64,000 nucleotides of DNA from CAZUMJ01 sp964621605 (GTDB lineage: Bacteria > Actinomycetota > Acidimicrobiia > Acidimicrobiales > Iamiaceae): the NCBI GenBank assembly GCA_964621605.1, contig CAZUMJ010000006.1, forward strand, positions 1-64,000. Reading direction: 5' to 3'. A program made the position numbers and the translations under genes. Positions 40,960 to 51,350 of the stretch are shown here, piece by piece (positions within the stretch are counted from its first letter, which is position 1; each line of letters opens with the position of its first letter). The notes below the pieces were generated by a model. That model made no database searches. It saw only the letters and a program-made list of their open reading frames with translations, and was not told where the DNA came from.

Positions 40960-41237
40960 AAGATCAGGGCCTCGGCGGCGATCCTCGACTCCGGGTCCAG
41001 CCCACCATCGGTCAGGACATCCACCGGCGCCCCGAGTAGCTCCTCGAGCTCCAAGGCGAATGCGGAAATGTCGAACAAGCCCACACCTGGCTCGGCGGTG
41101 ACCAACAGGTCGATGTCGCTGCCCAAGCGATCGGTGCCGCGCGCTACCGAGCCGAACACACGGACGTTGCCCAGGCGATGACGACGTGCCAGTCGCCTCA
41201 CCGCAACTCGGTGCCGGTGAAGAGCTTCAGACGGCAA
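40956..41237 (-). CDS. MNT-type minimal nucleotidyltransferase (antitoxin of HepT)
   Basis: The 93-aa protein has the polymerase-beta motif GSX10DXD (GSVARGTDRLGSDID) and LFDISAFALELEELLGAPVD. This is the MntA class, which neutralises HepT by adding AMP to its tyrosine. Start TTG at 41237 (LPSEALHRHRVAVRRLARRH) gives the family length; GTG at 41201 is possible. The order antitoxin then toxin, and the overlap, fit a MNT/HepT module. It is divergent from the ABC exporter. Confidence 0.78.
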   Translation of the reverse strand: MPSEALHRHRVAVRRLARRHRLGNVRVFGSVARGTDRLGSDIDLLVTAEPGVGLFDISAFALELEELLGAPVDVLTDGGLDPESRIAAEALIF

Positions 41238-41358
41238 GGGCCGTAGGGCGGCGAGCAGCCGGGCCTGCGTCGCAGGCGCCGCATCCAGTAGCCAGCGAGG
41301 TGCCCGCGTTCCTCGCGGCGCCCGTACGCTGCACCCCGGCCGATCGAGGAGCACCGCC

Positions 41359-43239
41359 GTGGGTATGCACATGATGGGAGGGCCGGCAGGGCTGCGGTCG
41401 TTCTGGCGCGACAAGTCGGTCACCAAGCACAAGGTCGCGCCCGGCACGGCCCGCCGGATGTTCCGCTTCGCCCGCCCCTACCGCCGGCTGCTCACGATCT
41501 TCCTCGTCATGATCGTGGTCGACGCGTTGCTCGGCGCCATCAACCCGCTGCTGTTCCGGGGGATCATCAACGACGGCATCATCGGCCACGACCGCGACCT
41601 CGTGATCACCCTCGCCGCTGTCGCCGCCGTGCTGGCCGTCGCCGACGCGGCGATGTCGCTGGCGGAGCGCTGGATCTCCGCGACGGTCGGCGAAGGCCTC
41701 ATCCTCGACATGCGCGCCAAGGTGTTCCGCCACATCCAGCGCATGCCGGTGGCGTTCTTCACCCGCACCCAGACCGGGGCGCTCATCACCCGCCTCAACA
41801 ACGACGTGCTCGGCGCGCAACAAGCGTTCACCGACACGCTCTCCAACGTCGTGAGCAACCTGATCGGCGTGGTCGTGGTCCTCACCGCCATGTTCTTCCT
41901 GTCGTGGAAGCTCACCCTCGTGGCGCTGTGCCTGCTGCCGGTGTTCGTCCTGCCGGCACGGTTCGTGGGCCGCAAGCTGGCGGGCCTCACCCGTGAGGGC
42001 TACGCGCTCAACGCCGAGATGAACACGATGATGACCGAGCGCTTCAACGTGTCGGGCGCCCTCCTGGTGAAGCTGTTCGGCCGCCCCGACCACGAAAGCG
42101 CCGCGTTCGAGCAGCGCGCCGGGCGCGTGGCCCGCATCGGGGTCGTCCAGGCCATGTACAGCCGGGTGTTCTTCGCATCGCTGATGCTCACCGCTGCGCT
42201 CGCCACCGCGGTGATCTACGGCTGGGGTGGGGTGCTGTCGGTCGGCGGCGAGATGGATGTCGGCACGCTGGTGGCGCTCACCGCGTACCTGGCCCGGCTC
42301 TACGGCCCCCTCACCGCCCTGTCGAACGTGAACGTCGACATCATGACGGCGCTGGTGTCGTTCGAACGGGTCTTCGAGGTGCTCGACCTGCCCCCCATGA
42401 TCGACGAACGCCCCGACGCACGGCCCGTCCCCCGCGGCGGCGCACGCATCGAGTTCGACCACGTCGACTTCTCGTACCCCACCGCGGCCGACGTGTCGCT
42501 GGCATCGCTGGAGGCGGTCGCGGTGCTCGACCAGGCCCCGTCGCAGCAGGTGTTGCACGACGTGAGCTTCAGCGCCGAACCCGGTCAGCTCATCGCCCTG
42601 GTGGGGCCGTCGGGCGCGGGCAAGACCACCATCAGCCAACTCGTCCCCCGCCTCTACGACGTGACCGGCGGTGCGGTGCGCATCAACGGCCTCGACGTGC
42701 GCGACGCCACCCTCGACTCGCTGCGCGACACCATCGGAGTGGTCACCCAAGACGCCCACCTGTTCCACGAGACGATCCGCGAGAACCTGCTCTACGCCCG
42801 ACCCGACGCCACCGACGCCGAACTCGAAGCGGCGCTCGACGGCGCGCAGATCGCCGAGCTGGTGCACTCGTTGACCGACGGGCTCGACACGGTCGTCGGC
42901 GACCGCGGCTACCGCCTGTCGGGCGGCGAGAAGCAGCGCGTCGCGATCGCCCGGCTGCTGCTGAAGGCACCCGACCTTGTCGTGTTGGACGAAGCCACCG
43001 CCCACCTCGACTCCGAATCGGAAGCCGCGGTGCAACGCGCACTGGAGGTGGCGTTGTCGGGACGCACGTCGATCGTCATCGCGCACCGGCTCTCGACCAT
43101 CCGCAACGCGGACCAGATCCTGGTGATCGACGCGGGCCACGTGGTGGAACGCGGCACCCACGACGAGCTCCTGGCGGGGGGCGGCCTCTACGCCGAGCTG
43201 TACCGCACGCAGTACGCCAGCCAGGTCAGACCGGTTTGA
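41359..43239 (+). CDS. ABC exporter, fused membrane and ATPase domains
   Basis: The 626-aa half-transporter has about six transmembrane helices in the first 320 residues (LLTIFLVMIVVDALLGAI, VVVVLTAMFFLSWKLTLVAL and others). The ATPase domain has Walker A GPSGAGKTT (about 416), signature LSGGEKQR (about 520) and Walker B LVVLDEAT (about 540). It probably works as a homodimer exporting a lipid, drug or peptide. GTG start with GAGGAG upstream. It is convergent with the glycine-rich gene, their ends overlapping by 14 bp. Confidence 0.93.
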   Translation: MGMHMMGGPAGLRSFWRDKSVTKHKVAPGTARRMFRFARPYRRLLTIFLVMIVVDALLGAINPLLFRGIINDGIIGHDRDLVITLAAVAAVLAVADAAMSLAERWISATVGEGLILDMRAKVFRHIQRMPVAFFTRTQTGALITRLNNDVLGAQQAFTDTLSNVVSNLIGVVVVLTAMFFLSWKLTLVALCLLPVFVLPARFVGRKLAGLTREGYALNAEMNTMMTERFNVSGALLVKLFGRPDHESAAFEQRAGRVARIGVVQAMYSRVFFASLMLTAALATAVIYGWGGVLSVGGEMDVGTLVALTAYLARLYGPLTALSNVNVDIMTALVSFERVFEVLDLPPMIDERPDARPVPRGGARIEFDHVDFSYPTAADVSLASLEAVAVLDQAPSQQVLHDVSFSAEPGQLIALVGPSGAGKTTISQLVPRLYDVTGGAVRINGLDVRDATLDSLRDTIGVVTQDAHLFHETIRENLLYARPDATDAELEAALDGAQIAELVHSLTDGLDTVVGDRGYRLSGGEKQRVAIARLLLKAPDLVVLDEATAHLDSESEAAVQRALEVALSGRTSIVIAHRLSTIRNADQILVIDAGHVVERGTHDELLAGGGLYAELYRTQYASQVRPV

Positions 43240-44449
43240 GCACCCCGAAGGTCGCGGGGCCGACCGTCGTGAAGACGTGGTAGCGAACGTTGCCGACCTC
43301 GGTGATGTCGCCGCCGAACGGGTAGAGGCCTTCCGCTTCGCTGATGAGGTAGCTGACGATCACCAGCCCTGAGCCGCCCGCGCCGCCGGCACCGTTCACC
43401 GCACCACCACCACCGCCGCCGGTGTTCGCAAGGCCGGCACTCGCAGGGGTGCCCAGCGTGCCGCCAGCTGCGCCGCCACCTTGTCCACCCCCTGCCACCG
43501 TATCCGGAAGTGGACTGAAATGTGTCCCGCCGCCGCCACCGCCGCCAACCCAACCATTTGGGTTGTACGGGTCGAACGGGTCGGATGGATACCCGCTGGT
43601 CCCCAGCCCCGTCTCCGCGGCCAGCGAGGAGAACACCCCGACGCCGCCGTCCCCGACTCTGCCGTCGCCGTCGGACCCGACCTCGCCGGCACCACCGCCG
43701 CCGCCACCGCCACCGTCCGGGAAGTCGCCTTGCGGCGCACCCCCGAGGCCCCCGGCGTTTCCTTGACCGGCCTGCCCGGACCCCGCAAGGTGCGCGGCGT
43801 CCGCACCACCACCGCCACCGGAACCTCCCGCACGTCCGTTCGCGACCCCACCCCCACCGCCACCGACGGCGACGACGGGGGACGGGAGCAACAGCGAGCT
43901 GTCGGCACCGTCCAGAAGGCTCGGGTCGGCGCCACCGCCCACGCCGCCCGCACCGACGGTGACGTCGTAGGCATCGGCGGGAACCCCCACCTGGGTGCCC
44001 ATCAGCACCCCACCGGCGCCGCCGCCTCCGCCGATTGCGCTTCCCGCCGTGCCACCACCGGCGCCGCCTCCGGCGACCACCAGGTAGTTGAGGTCGATGA
44101 GGGGTCGATCGTCGACGGTGGTGGGTGGCCCCGTTGTCGGAGGGGTGGACGCCGCAGCGGCGACCGCTGGGAGTGCCACGACCAGCACGGCCGCGGCGGC
44201 CGCGGCGCCCCCGAGTTGCAGCACCCGGCGGCGATCCCATCCCGCGGACTGCACGACTCCCAGCTCGACGAGGCCGGCCATGGGCGTGAGTAGCTCGTCG
44301 GGGACCACGTCGGTGCCGGCACGGGCCAACGCGAAGGCCGCGGCGTCGCTGCCCTGCAGCACCAGGACCTGTGCACGCCCGGGGATGAGCACGAGGAACC
44401 CGTCGTGGACCTGCTCGACCGACATACCGGCCCGAACGGTGAAGCGCAT
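43226..44449 (-). CDS. PqqD-like domain + Tat-type signal + glycine-rich protein
   Basis: The 407-aa protein has three parts. Residues 1-70 resemble a PqqD-like domain (VEQVHDGFLVLIPGRAQVLV, DVVPDELLTPMAGLVELGVV). Residues 72-100 look like a twin-arginine/transmembrane segment (WDRRRVLQLGG, then a hydrophobic Ala/Val stretch ending PAVAAAA). The rest is a glycine-rich exported domain (NYLVVAGGGAGGG and many GGGGGG runs) closing with GGSGLVIVSYLI and a short folded tail. An N-terminal folded domain before the export signal is unusual. ATG at 44449 after GGGGAGGGG. It may be a surface or adhesion protein; the glycine-rich part resembles bacterial glycine-rich cell-surface repeats. Confidence 0.7.
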   Translation of the reverse strand: MRFTVRAGMSVEQVHDGFLVLIPGRAQVLVLQGSDAAAFALARAGTDVVPDELLTPMAGLVELGVVQSAGWDRRRVLQLGGAAAAAAVLVVALPAVAAAASTPPTTGPPTTVDDRPLIDLNYLVVAGGGAGGGTAGSAIGGGGGAGGVLMGTQVGVPADAYDVTVGAGGVGGGADPSLLDGADSSLLLPSPVVAVGGGGGGVANGRAGGSGGGGGADAAHLAGSGQAGQGNAGGLGGAPQGDFPDGGGGGGGGAGEVGSDGDGRVGDGGVGVFSSLAAETGLGTSGYPSDPFDPYNPNGWVGGGGGGGTHFSPLPDTVAGGGQGGGAAGGTLGTPASAGLANTGGGGGGAVNGAGGAGGSGLVIVSYLISEAEGLYPFGGDITEVGNVRYHVFTTVGPATFGVLKPV

Positions 44450-44593
44450 GACAACCCCTCCCCACGACACCCGCGCGCCGTTCCCGCATGGAACGTAGGA
44501 AGACTGGGAGTCGCCGACTAGGGACCTTCGGCCCATGCGTCGGTGAGCTCGCGGCAGCGCCGTCCACCGGAGGACCGCCGGGACAACGGCGCC

Positions 44594-46057
44594 TCAGGTG
44601 GTGACGGTGTCGTCGGGCACGACCCGATCGCGTCCCTGGGCCTTCGCCTCGTAGAGCGCGGCGTCGGCCCGCGCCAGCAGCCCCTCCGGTGGCTCGACGC
44701 CGTCCCACTCAGCGACCCCCACCGAGATCGTGAGGCCATTCGGCCGCACCTCGGCAAGCGCCACTCGCAACCCCTCGCTCACCGCGACCGCCGACTTCAG
44801 GTTGAGGTCTGGGAAGACCAGGGCGAACTCCTCGCCGCCGTAACGAGCCGCCAGGTCCTCGCGGCGCGTCCGGCGGTTCAGCAGTTCGGCCACCAGCTGC
44901 AGGGCCTCGTCGCCGGCCCCGTGGCCGAACGAGTCGTTGTAGGCCTTGAAGTGGTCGATATCGACCATCGCGACCGCGAGCGGACTCCCGCTGCGGCGCG
45001 CGGCGGAGCACCGCCGCCCCAGCTCGCCGCGCAGCAGACGCCGGTTGCCGAGCCCCGTCAGCGGATCGGTCAACGCCTGGTCACGTAGTCCTTGCAGGTG
45101 CCGTGCGCGGTCCGCCAGGTAGTCGAGGACCTCCACGATGGTCAGGATCCGCTCGGGTTCGGTGAGGGTGCGCCGCACCGTTCGACCGGGCGCGACCAGG
45201 ACCAACCACCGCTCGTCGCGCCGCGCACACCGCGCCACGAACATCCCCCGCTCGCGCACCCTCGGCCGCTCACCGTCGCGCACCGCCACCCGGTACGCCG
45301 CAGAGGTCGCTTGTGCCACCTCGTCGTCGGTCCACGCCGTCCCCCAGCGAAACACCTCAACCGGCGCGTCGTCAGCACGAGCGGCGGGAGGTGACGCGAA
45401 CAGCAAGAAGCGGTCGACGTTGCCGGCGCGAGCGACCACGTTCGCGACCTTCGCGAGGTCGTCCGGCCAGCGCGTGAGGCGCGATCCGACCGTCGCCAGC
45501 TCGGCCAGTGCCGCGCTCGCCGCGATCGACGACTCCGCCTCGTGCAGGGCGAAGTCGATCACCAACGCCGCACCCACCCAGAGGGCGCCGTGCACCACCG
45601 TCACCCGGGCGACCTCGGCCGCGGGCAGGCCGATCCCGACGAGGACGGCGCTGAGCGCGGCAACCATGCTCAGCCAGACGATCACGATGAAGCGACGGTC
45701 CCCCACCACCGACACCGACAACATCGGGAGCAGGTACGCAGCCGCCAACAGCGGCGCGTGCGACGGCACTGCCATCAGCATCAAGCTGAGCGCCACGATC
45801 GACAAGAGCAGTTCGAGCAAGGCCAACTCGGGCCGGAACCAGCCCATGTCGTGGCGTCCTGCGGCACGCAGGTCCGCGACGTTCAGCGACAACAGCACCG
45901 CCAGCACCGCGAAGCCGCCCAGCGCCCAACCCCATCGGATCGAGTCGCTCAGCAGCGCGACGCCGATCACCACAGGGGCCGGGACGTACGCCAGCGCGGA
46001 CGCCATCCCCCCCATGGCGACCTGCTCTGCGACGCGCGCGTGGACCTTGAACTCCAT
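44594..46057 (-). CDS. Diguanylate cyclase with N-terminal membrane domain
   Basis: The 487-aa protein makes cyclic di-GMP. About six hydrophobic helices (20-170) are followed by a roughly 140-residue linker domain, possibly GAF-like. The GGDEF domain has the active-site GGEEF (RYGGEEFALVF, about 400-404), ALTDPLTGLGNRRLLRGEL before it, and the inhibitory I-site RRED five residues upstream. It is therefore predicted active and feedback-inhibited. The ATG overlaps the alpha-galactosidase stop by one base (TGATG), so the two are coupled. Confidence 0.94.
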   Translation of the reverse strand: MEFKVHARVAEQVAMGGMASALAYVPAPVVIGVALLSDSIRWGWALGGFAVLAVLLSLNVADLRAAGRHDMGWFRPELALLELLLSIVALSLMLMAVPSHAPLLAAAYLLPMLSVSVVGDRRFIVIVWLSMVAALSAVLVGIGLPAAEVARVTVVHGALWVGAALVIDFALHEAESSIAASAALAELATVGSRLTRWPDDLAKVANVVARAGNVDRFLLFASPPAARADDAPVEVFRWGTAWTDDEVAQATSAAYRVAVRDGERPRVRERGMFVARCARRDERWLVLVAPGRTVRRTLTEPERILTIVEVLDYLADRARHLQGLRDQALTDPLTGLGNRRLLRGELGRRCSAARRSGSPLAVAMVDIDHFKAYNDSFGHGAGDEALQLVAELLNRRTRREDLAARYGGEEFALVFPDLNLKSAVAVSEGLRVALAEVRPNGLTISVGVAEWDGVEPPEGLLARADAALYEAKAQGRDRVVPDDTVTT

Positions 46058-47841
46058 CAGGCTCCCCGAAGGGTCGATTCCGCCGTCACCGGGTCGACGA
46101 CGAGGTCGCCTCCGGCCGATCGGAAGCGCGTCGGGATCGGTGCGTCGAGCAGGTCACCGGCCATGGCGACCTGCCCACGGCGAGCGGCGGCGTCGCTCAT
46201 GCGGCCACGTTCCACGACCTCATCGAACAACACGCGTTCCGGAGCCCCGAGAAGTGCCAGGTCGTCGGACACGAGCGCCATCCCACCCGAGACCGCTACC
46301 GCATGCGCCCAGGTGCGCGCCGCGGCCGGTGTGAGCTCGGTGTCCGTCGTGCGCAGCATCAGGCAGTCGGGGTCGTTGAGCCACAGCCGGCGGTGCAGGA
46401 ACGCCCGACCGACCGTGCTCGAGTACGCGTGCTGCGTCGCCGGTTCGATGGCGAGGTAGCCGGGAACGGTCTCGCTCCCGGGTTCCAACGCCCACCTCGG
46501 GTGCACGTCTTGACCGATGCGCACGCCGTCGACCAAGCCCACGACGTTGGCGAGCGGCGCGCCGCACCCCAGCAGGAAGGTGTCGGGTCCCGCGCCCGCG
46601 CGCACCGCCTCGAACCCCGCCCGCACCCGCTCCGCCGGCGTCATGCTGGGGTCGTGGTAGCGGCCGTCGACGCTGGGCGAGAAGGTGAAGTCCAACTTGA
46701 GGTAGGTGAAGCCGGCGTCGACCAGCGCCGCCGCGACCTCTCGCAGGTGTGCCTGCACCTCGGGGTGCGTCGTATCCAGGCCATACATCAGGCCGTCCTC
46801 ACCACCTCCCCACGGGGGGTTCCACCACGTGCGCAACGGGGTGCCGTTCGTGCCGGTGCGACCGAAGCCTGCGACCCAGTCGGGGTGGCCCGTGGCGACC
46901 CGAGAGTCGGGCGCTGCCAGGAAGGGGGCGAGCCAGATGCCCGGTCGCCGCCCAGCCGCCGCGATCCGTGCCGCGAGGGCGTCCAACGCGGATGGGAAGC
47001 GGTCGTTCGTGACGAGCCAGTCCCCGATCGCTGCCTGGTAGCCGTCGTCGACTTGGAAGAGCTCGAACGGCCACCCGCCCAGGTCTGCGCGTGCCAAGTT
47101 GGCGTCGATGACGCCCTCGGTGACGTCGTGGAAGTACTGATACCAACTGCACCAGCCCACCTGGAACGGGGCCGAGACCCGAGCGTTGCCGCGGGCACCC
47201 ACGAGGCTTGCCCACCGCGCGAGCTTCTCGGCTGCGTCACGAGCCGGGTCGGCGTCGACCACCACGTCGTGGAGCGGGCGCTCCGCACCGGGCCCCAACA
47301 CGGCATCGCCGAGGAACGCCTCCGCGGTCACCTCGACGTGACCGGCATCGGTGCCGCGCACCCGGACCGTGCCGTCGTGGATGTCACCACCGTCGAACCC
47401 GACGAGCAGCGGCGGCGAGCCGTGGTGGTCCGCCAACAGACCGACCCATTCCGAACGCAGCTCACCCGGTTGGGTGGTGTGCTGATCGGCGTGGTGGACC
47501 GCTTGGATGAACTCGAGGTTCGCGAGGCGGGACGGGTCCTCGTCAACCCCTACGGTCACCACACCGGTCGGCGACCACGACTGGTACCCGTGGCGCCACA
47601 GGCGCACCGGTCCCGACACGTTGCGCAGCACGAACCGCAGCCCCACCGACCGCACGGCGACGGGCGCATCGCCGCGGTTGGCGAGCGACCACACCCACCC
47701 GTTCGGTGTTGCCCGGCAACGCACGGCGAGAGGTCCCAGCGCCCACTCCCCCGTTGGGTCGCTCGTAGCGCGTCGGTGCGCCACCAGCGCGTCCGCCGCG
47801 CCGCGCACACGCACCTCGACCTCGCTCGGTACCAACTCCAC
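46057..47841 (-). CDS. Glycoside hydrolase family 36, alpha-galactosidase-like
   Basis: The 594-aa protein has an N-terminal beta-sandwich (LWRHGYQSWSPTGV) and a barrel with VGWCSWYQYFHDV, LFQVDDGYQ, the nucleophile Asp in TYLKLDFTFS (about 381) and an acid/base Asp in VRIGQDVHPRW (about 441). No signal peptide, so intracellular. It hydrolyses alpha-galactosides such as raffinose or melibiose, or a related alpha-glycoside. No sugar transporter or regulator is next to it. Confidence 0.9.
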   Translation of the reverse strand: MELVPSEVEVRVRGAADALVAHRRATSDPTGEWALGPLAVRCRATPNGWVWSLANRGDAPVAVRSVGLRFVLRNVSGPVRLWRHGYQSWSPTGVVTVGVDEDPSRLANLEFIQAVHHADQHTTQPGELRSEWVGLLADHHGSPPLLVGFDGGDIHDGTVRVRGTDAGHVEVTAEAFLGDAVLGPGAERPLHDVVVDADPARDAAEKLARWASLVGARGNARVSAPFQVGWCSWYQYFHDVTEGVIDANLARADLGGWPFELFQVDDGYQAAIGDWLVTNDRFPSALDALAARIAAAGRRPGIWLAPFLAAPDSRVATGHPDWVAGFGRTGTNGTPLRTWWNPPWGGGEDGLMYGLDTTHPEVQAHLREVAAALVDAGFTYLKLDFTFSPSVDGRYHDPSMTPAERVRAGFEAVRAGAGPDTFLLGCGAPLANVVGLVDGVRIGQDVHPRWALEPGSETVPGYLAIEPATQHAYSSTVGRAFLHRRLWLNDPDCLMLRTTDTELTPAAARTWAHAVAVSGGMALVSDDLALLGAPERVLFDEVVERGRMSDAAARRGQVAMAGDLLDAPIPTRFRSAGGDLVVDPVTAESTLRGA

Positions 47842-47911
47842 CGTTCCCCCATCCCCCTTCGAGCCGTCGCCACCCCCACCCCCGTGGCTGCTGGTCGAGC
47901 TGCGTAGCTCG

Positions 47912-48826
47912 TCAGCCCTCGTCGTCGGGCGCGAAGCGCCGCAACGCGTCGACGCTCGGCACCACGTAGTAGCTGCCGGTCACCGGCGTGCTGAAGCGCG
48001 TCAGGCGGTCGCGCACGCCGTCTTCGGCGCCAGCCATGCGGTGCAACATCAGGTCGATGATCGTCTGGTCACCGCTGAACCCGACGAACTCGAGCCCGGG
48101 GGCGACCACGTCGCCGATCGGCGAGCTGCGCCGGAAGATCTCGCGCTCGTCACCGTCGTCGTCGTAGGTCACGACGCGCGCGACGTGGGCATCGGCGGGC
48201 ATGTGCTCCTCGTCGAGCTCGATGCTGTCGGGCTTCGTCCGACCGAAGACGCGCTCCTGGTCGGCGATCGAGAGCGCGCCGAGCGCGTCGAGGTCGTGGA
48301 ACCAGCGCTGGACGATCACGACGCTGCCTCCGGCACCCGGTGTGCCGTCGGGGAACAACGCGACCTCGGGTGCCTCGTCGATGGCGGGGTTCTCGGTGCC
48401 GTCCTCGAAGCCGCCCAAGTCCCGGCTGTCGTGGTAGGCGAAGCCGGTGGTGTGGTCTCCGAGGCGGGCGAGGTCGGCCGTCGCCGCCAGGACGTCTCGG
48501 CCGACGTCGAACGCCACGTCCGCGGACGGGGCCGAGATCCACACCCAGGCGTCGTGCTGGGTGGCCGGCATGGTGAAGCCGTCCGGGCCCACGACCGGCA
48601 CGAAGTCGACCACGCCCGGCGGATGCTCGTCGGGGGCGACGGCCCGCCACAACGTCGGCGCGAAGCCCACGACGAGGTTCACGCCCACCACGGTTCGGCG
48701 TGGCCCGCGCAGCCCGGCGAGCGCCGCGACGAGTCGCTCGGGAGCGATGCCGGGGTGCAGGTCGAACTCGAGGTACTGCTGTGCCCCGGTTCCGACCGCG
48801 AAGATGCCGCTCTGAGGACGTGCCAT
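47912..48826 (-). CDS. DyP-type heme peroxidase
   Basis: The 304-aa dye-decolourising peroxidase has the family GXXDG motif in LGGFEDGTENP (catalytic Asp about 143), a distal Arg region QRWFHDLDALG, and the proximal FVGFSGDQTIIDLMLHRM. Cytoplasmic or encapsulin-cargo types exist; no signal peptide and no encapsulin gene are seen. Start ATG at 48826 (MARPQSGIFAVGT) is preferred to an upstream ATG at 48856. Confidence 0.92.
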   Translation of the reverse strand: MARPQSGIFAVGTGAQQYLEFDLHPGIAPERLVAALAGLRGPRRTVVGVNLVVGFAPTLWRAVAPDEHPPGVVDFVPVVGPDGFTMPATQHDAWVWISAPSADVAFDVGRDVLAATADLARLGDHTTGFAYHDSRDLGGFEDGTENPAIDEAPEVALFPDGTPGAGGSVVIVQRWFHDLDALGALSIADQERVFGRTKPDSIELDEEHMPADAHVARVVTYDDDGDEREIFRRSSPIGDVVAPGLEFVGFSGDQTIIDLMLHRMAGAEDGVRDRLTRFSTPVTGSYYVVPSVDALRRFAPDDEG

Positions 48827-48925
48827 GCCACGATTCTGGCGCATCCGAGCCCGCAACGCCCCGACGCGACCGGGCCGTGACGCTGCACCCCGAGGTCGGG
48901 GCCGAGGGCGGCTCGCGCGGTGTGG

Positions 48926-49963
<1,038 letters not shown>

Positions 49964-49972
49964 GGGGCCGCG

Positions 49973-50800
49973 TCAGCGATCCAGGAGGCGCACGACGCGA
50001 GCCACGGCATCGCTCGTGTCACCCCGGGTGCCGGCAACACCTGGCGCGACCCGGGCGATCGACGCGGTGGCCGCAAGGACCTCCTCCGGCCGGTGCTGCG
50101 CCGCCACGGCGTTCGCGAGCAGGGCCTCGGCCGTTGCCGCCTGCCCGATCGGCACGACCTCCCACACCCCGCCGGGCACGTACCGCAGCGACGCCACGAG
50201 CGCCACCGGGTGCGGGCGCGTGGCCGCTTCACCACCCAGGTCCGCTGCCGCCACGTGTCGGCGGCCCTGCGCCTCACGCAACGAGATCGGGCGAGCGTAG
50301 GGGTGGACCAGCTCGCCCCCGTCCAACACGGCGTACTCGTCGGAGAGGTAGGTCGCACCGGCACCAACGAGGGCTGCGACGAGTGTGGACTTCCCGGCGA
50401 GCGAACGACCGGGCAGGATCACCGCGCGTCCCCCGAGCGCCACCACGCCAGCGTGCACGAACACCAGGCCAGGTGCATGGACCGCGACCGCCGCACGGAT
50501 GGCGCCGTCGAGCGCGTGGTGCAGGCCGTCCCAGCTGTCGAAGGGTTGATCTCCGCGGCCGTCGTCGACGCCGCCGCAGATCGTGGCGGTCCGGCCGGGC
50601 CCGCAGCGCACGGTCAGTGTGACCGGAGACGGCTGCGATGGCGAGGGCTCCGTGATGTGTGCACCGGGCGGGAGGATGCCATCGGGCAGGTGCGCCAGCT
50701 CGGGGAAGGCGCAGCCGCCCGGCACGCACTGGTGCTCGACCACGAGGCGCACCTGCACGCCGAAGGCGCTGAAGCAGATCGTCCACCCGGCAGGAAGCAC
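49973..50800 (-). CDS. HPr-kinase-like P-loop protein
   Basis: The 275-aa protein has a Walker A loop GRSLAGKST (131-139) in VFVHAGVVALGGRAVILP and a following YLSDEYAVLDGG (acidic strand), as in HprK C-terminal kinase domains. It lacks the HprK N-terminal domain. Such stand-alone kinases occur with NTP_transf_5 and PqqD proteins in lasso-peptide and related clusters, where some phosphorylate the peptide. GTG start at 50800. It forms a pair with the nucleotidyltransferase downstream; no precursor peptide is identified next to it. Confidence 0.72.
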   Translation of the reverse strand: MLPAGWTICFSAFGVQVRLVVEHQCVPGGCAFPELAHLPDGILPPGAHITEPSPSQPSPVTLTVRCGPGRTATICGGVDDGRGDQPFDSWDGLHHALDGAIRAAVAVHAPGLVFVHAGVVALGGRAVILPGRSLAGKSTLVAALVGAGATYLSDEYAVLDGGELVHPYARPISLREAQGRRHVAAADLGGEAATRPHPVALVASLRYVPGGVWEVVPIGQAATAEALLANAVAAQHRPEEVLAATASIARVAPGVAGTRGDTSDAVARVVRLLDR

Positions 50801-50861
50801 CGGCGAGACGCTAGTGGTGCGCCGCTAGAGCGGTGCCCGAGCGTCCCGACGCATGGCAAAG

Positions 50862-51350
50862 TCAGGTCAGCGGAAGCCGGGGTTCCTGAACCGACGGCTC
50901 CTCGACCACTATCCCGGTCAGTTCAGCCCACAGCCGCCGGGAACTCTCGCGTTCATAGGTGAACAACGCTCCGACGCCAACCGTCGTCACGGCTGTGGCC
51001 AAGTGGACGGCATCTGCCGGCTTGAGGGAGCGAGCATCAGACTTTGCCTGGCGTAGAAGGCCGCGAGCCCTTCGCATCACAGCCACCGAGGGCTCAACGA
51101 GAAGGATCGGAGAGGTCGGCTCCCACAGAGCATCGATCGCTTCGTCGCCAGCGTGACGCAGGTCGACGGCGATCTCGCCTGCGGCATATGCAACCTCAAC
51201 GATGGACAGGGTCGAGGTCACCAGTCCCACCTTGCCTTCGGCCGCATCGCTCAGGATCTGCTCGACGATCTCGACACGGTTCGCCTCCCCACTCACGTAG
51301 GCGAGAAGCACGTTCGCATCGAGGTAGGTGAGCCGAGGCTCAGACAGCAT
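50862..51350 (-). CDS. PIN-domain ribonuclease (VapC-like toxin)
   Basis: The 162-aa PIN protein has the acidic active-site residues in LTYLDANVLLAYV (Asp), STLSIVEVAYA (Glu) and KPADAVHLATAV (Asp), so it is predicted to cut RNA, as VapC toxins do with tRNA or rRNA. ATG at 51350 overlaps the upstream unknown gene by 11 bp. The base composition of this gene and its two partners is less GC-rich than the surroundings, suggesting transfer. Confidence 0.85.
   Translation of the reverse strand: MLSEPRLTYLDANVLLAYVSGEANRVEIVEQILSDAAEGKVGLVTSTLSIVEVAYAAGEIAVDLRHAGDEAIDALWEPTSPILLVEPSVAVMRRARGLLRQAKSDARSLKPADAVHLATAVTTVGVGALFTYERESSRRLWAELTGIVVEEPSVQEPRLPLT

Noticed and set aside
41227..43161. 644-codon minus-strand frame opposite the ABC exporter
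   Set aside because: Composition is His/Gly/Arg-rich without family features, while the plus strand encodes a full ABC exporter.
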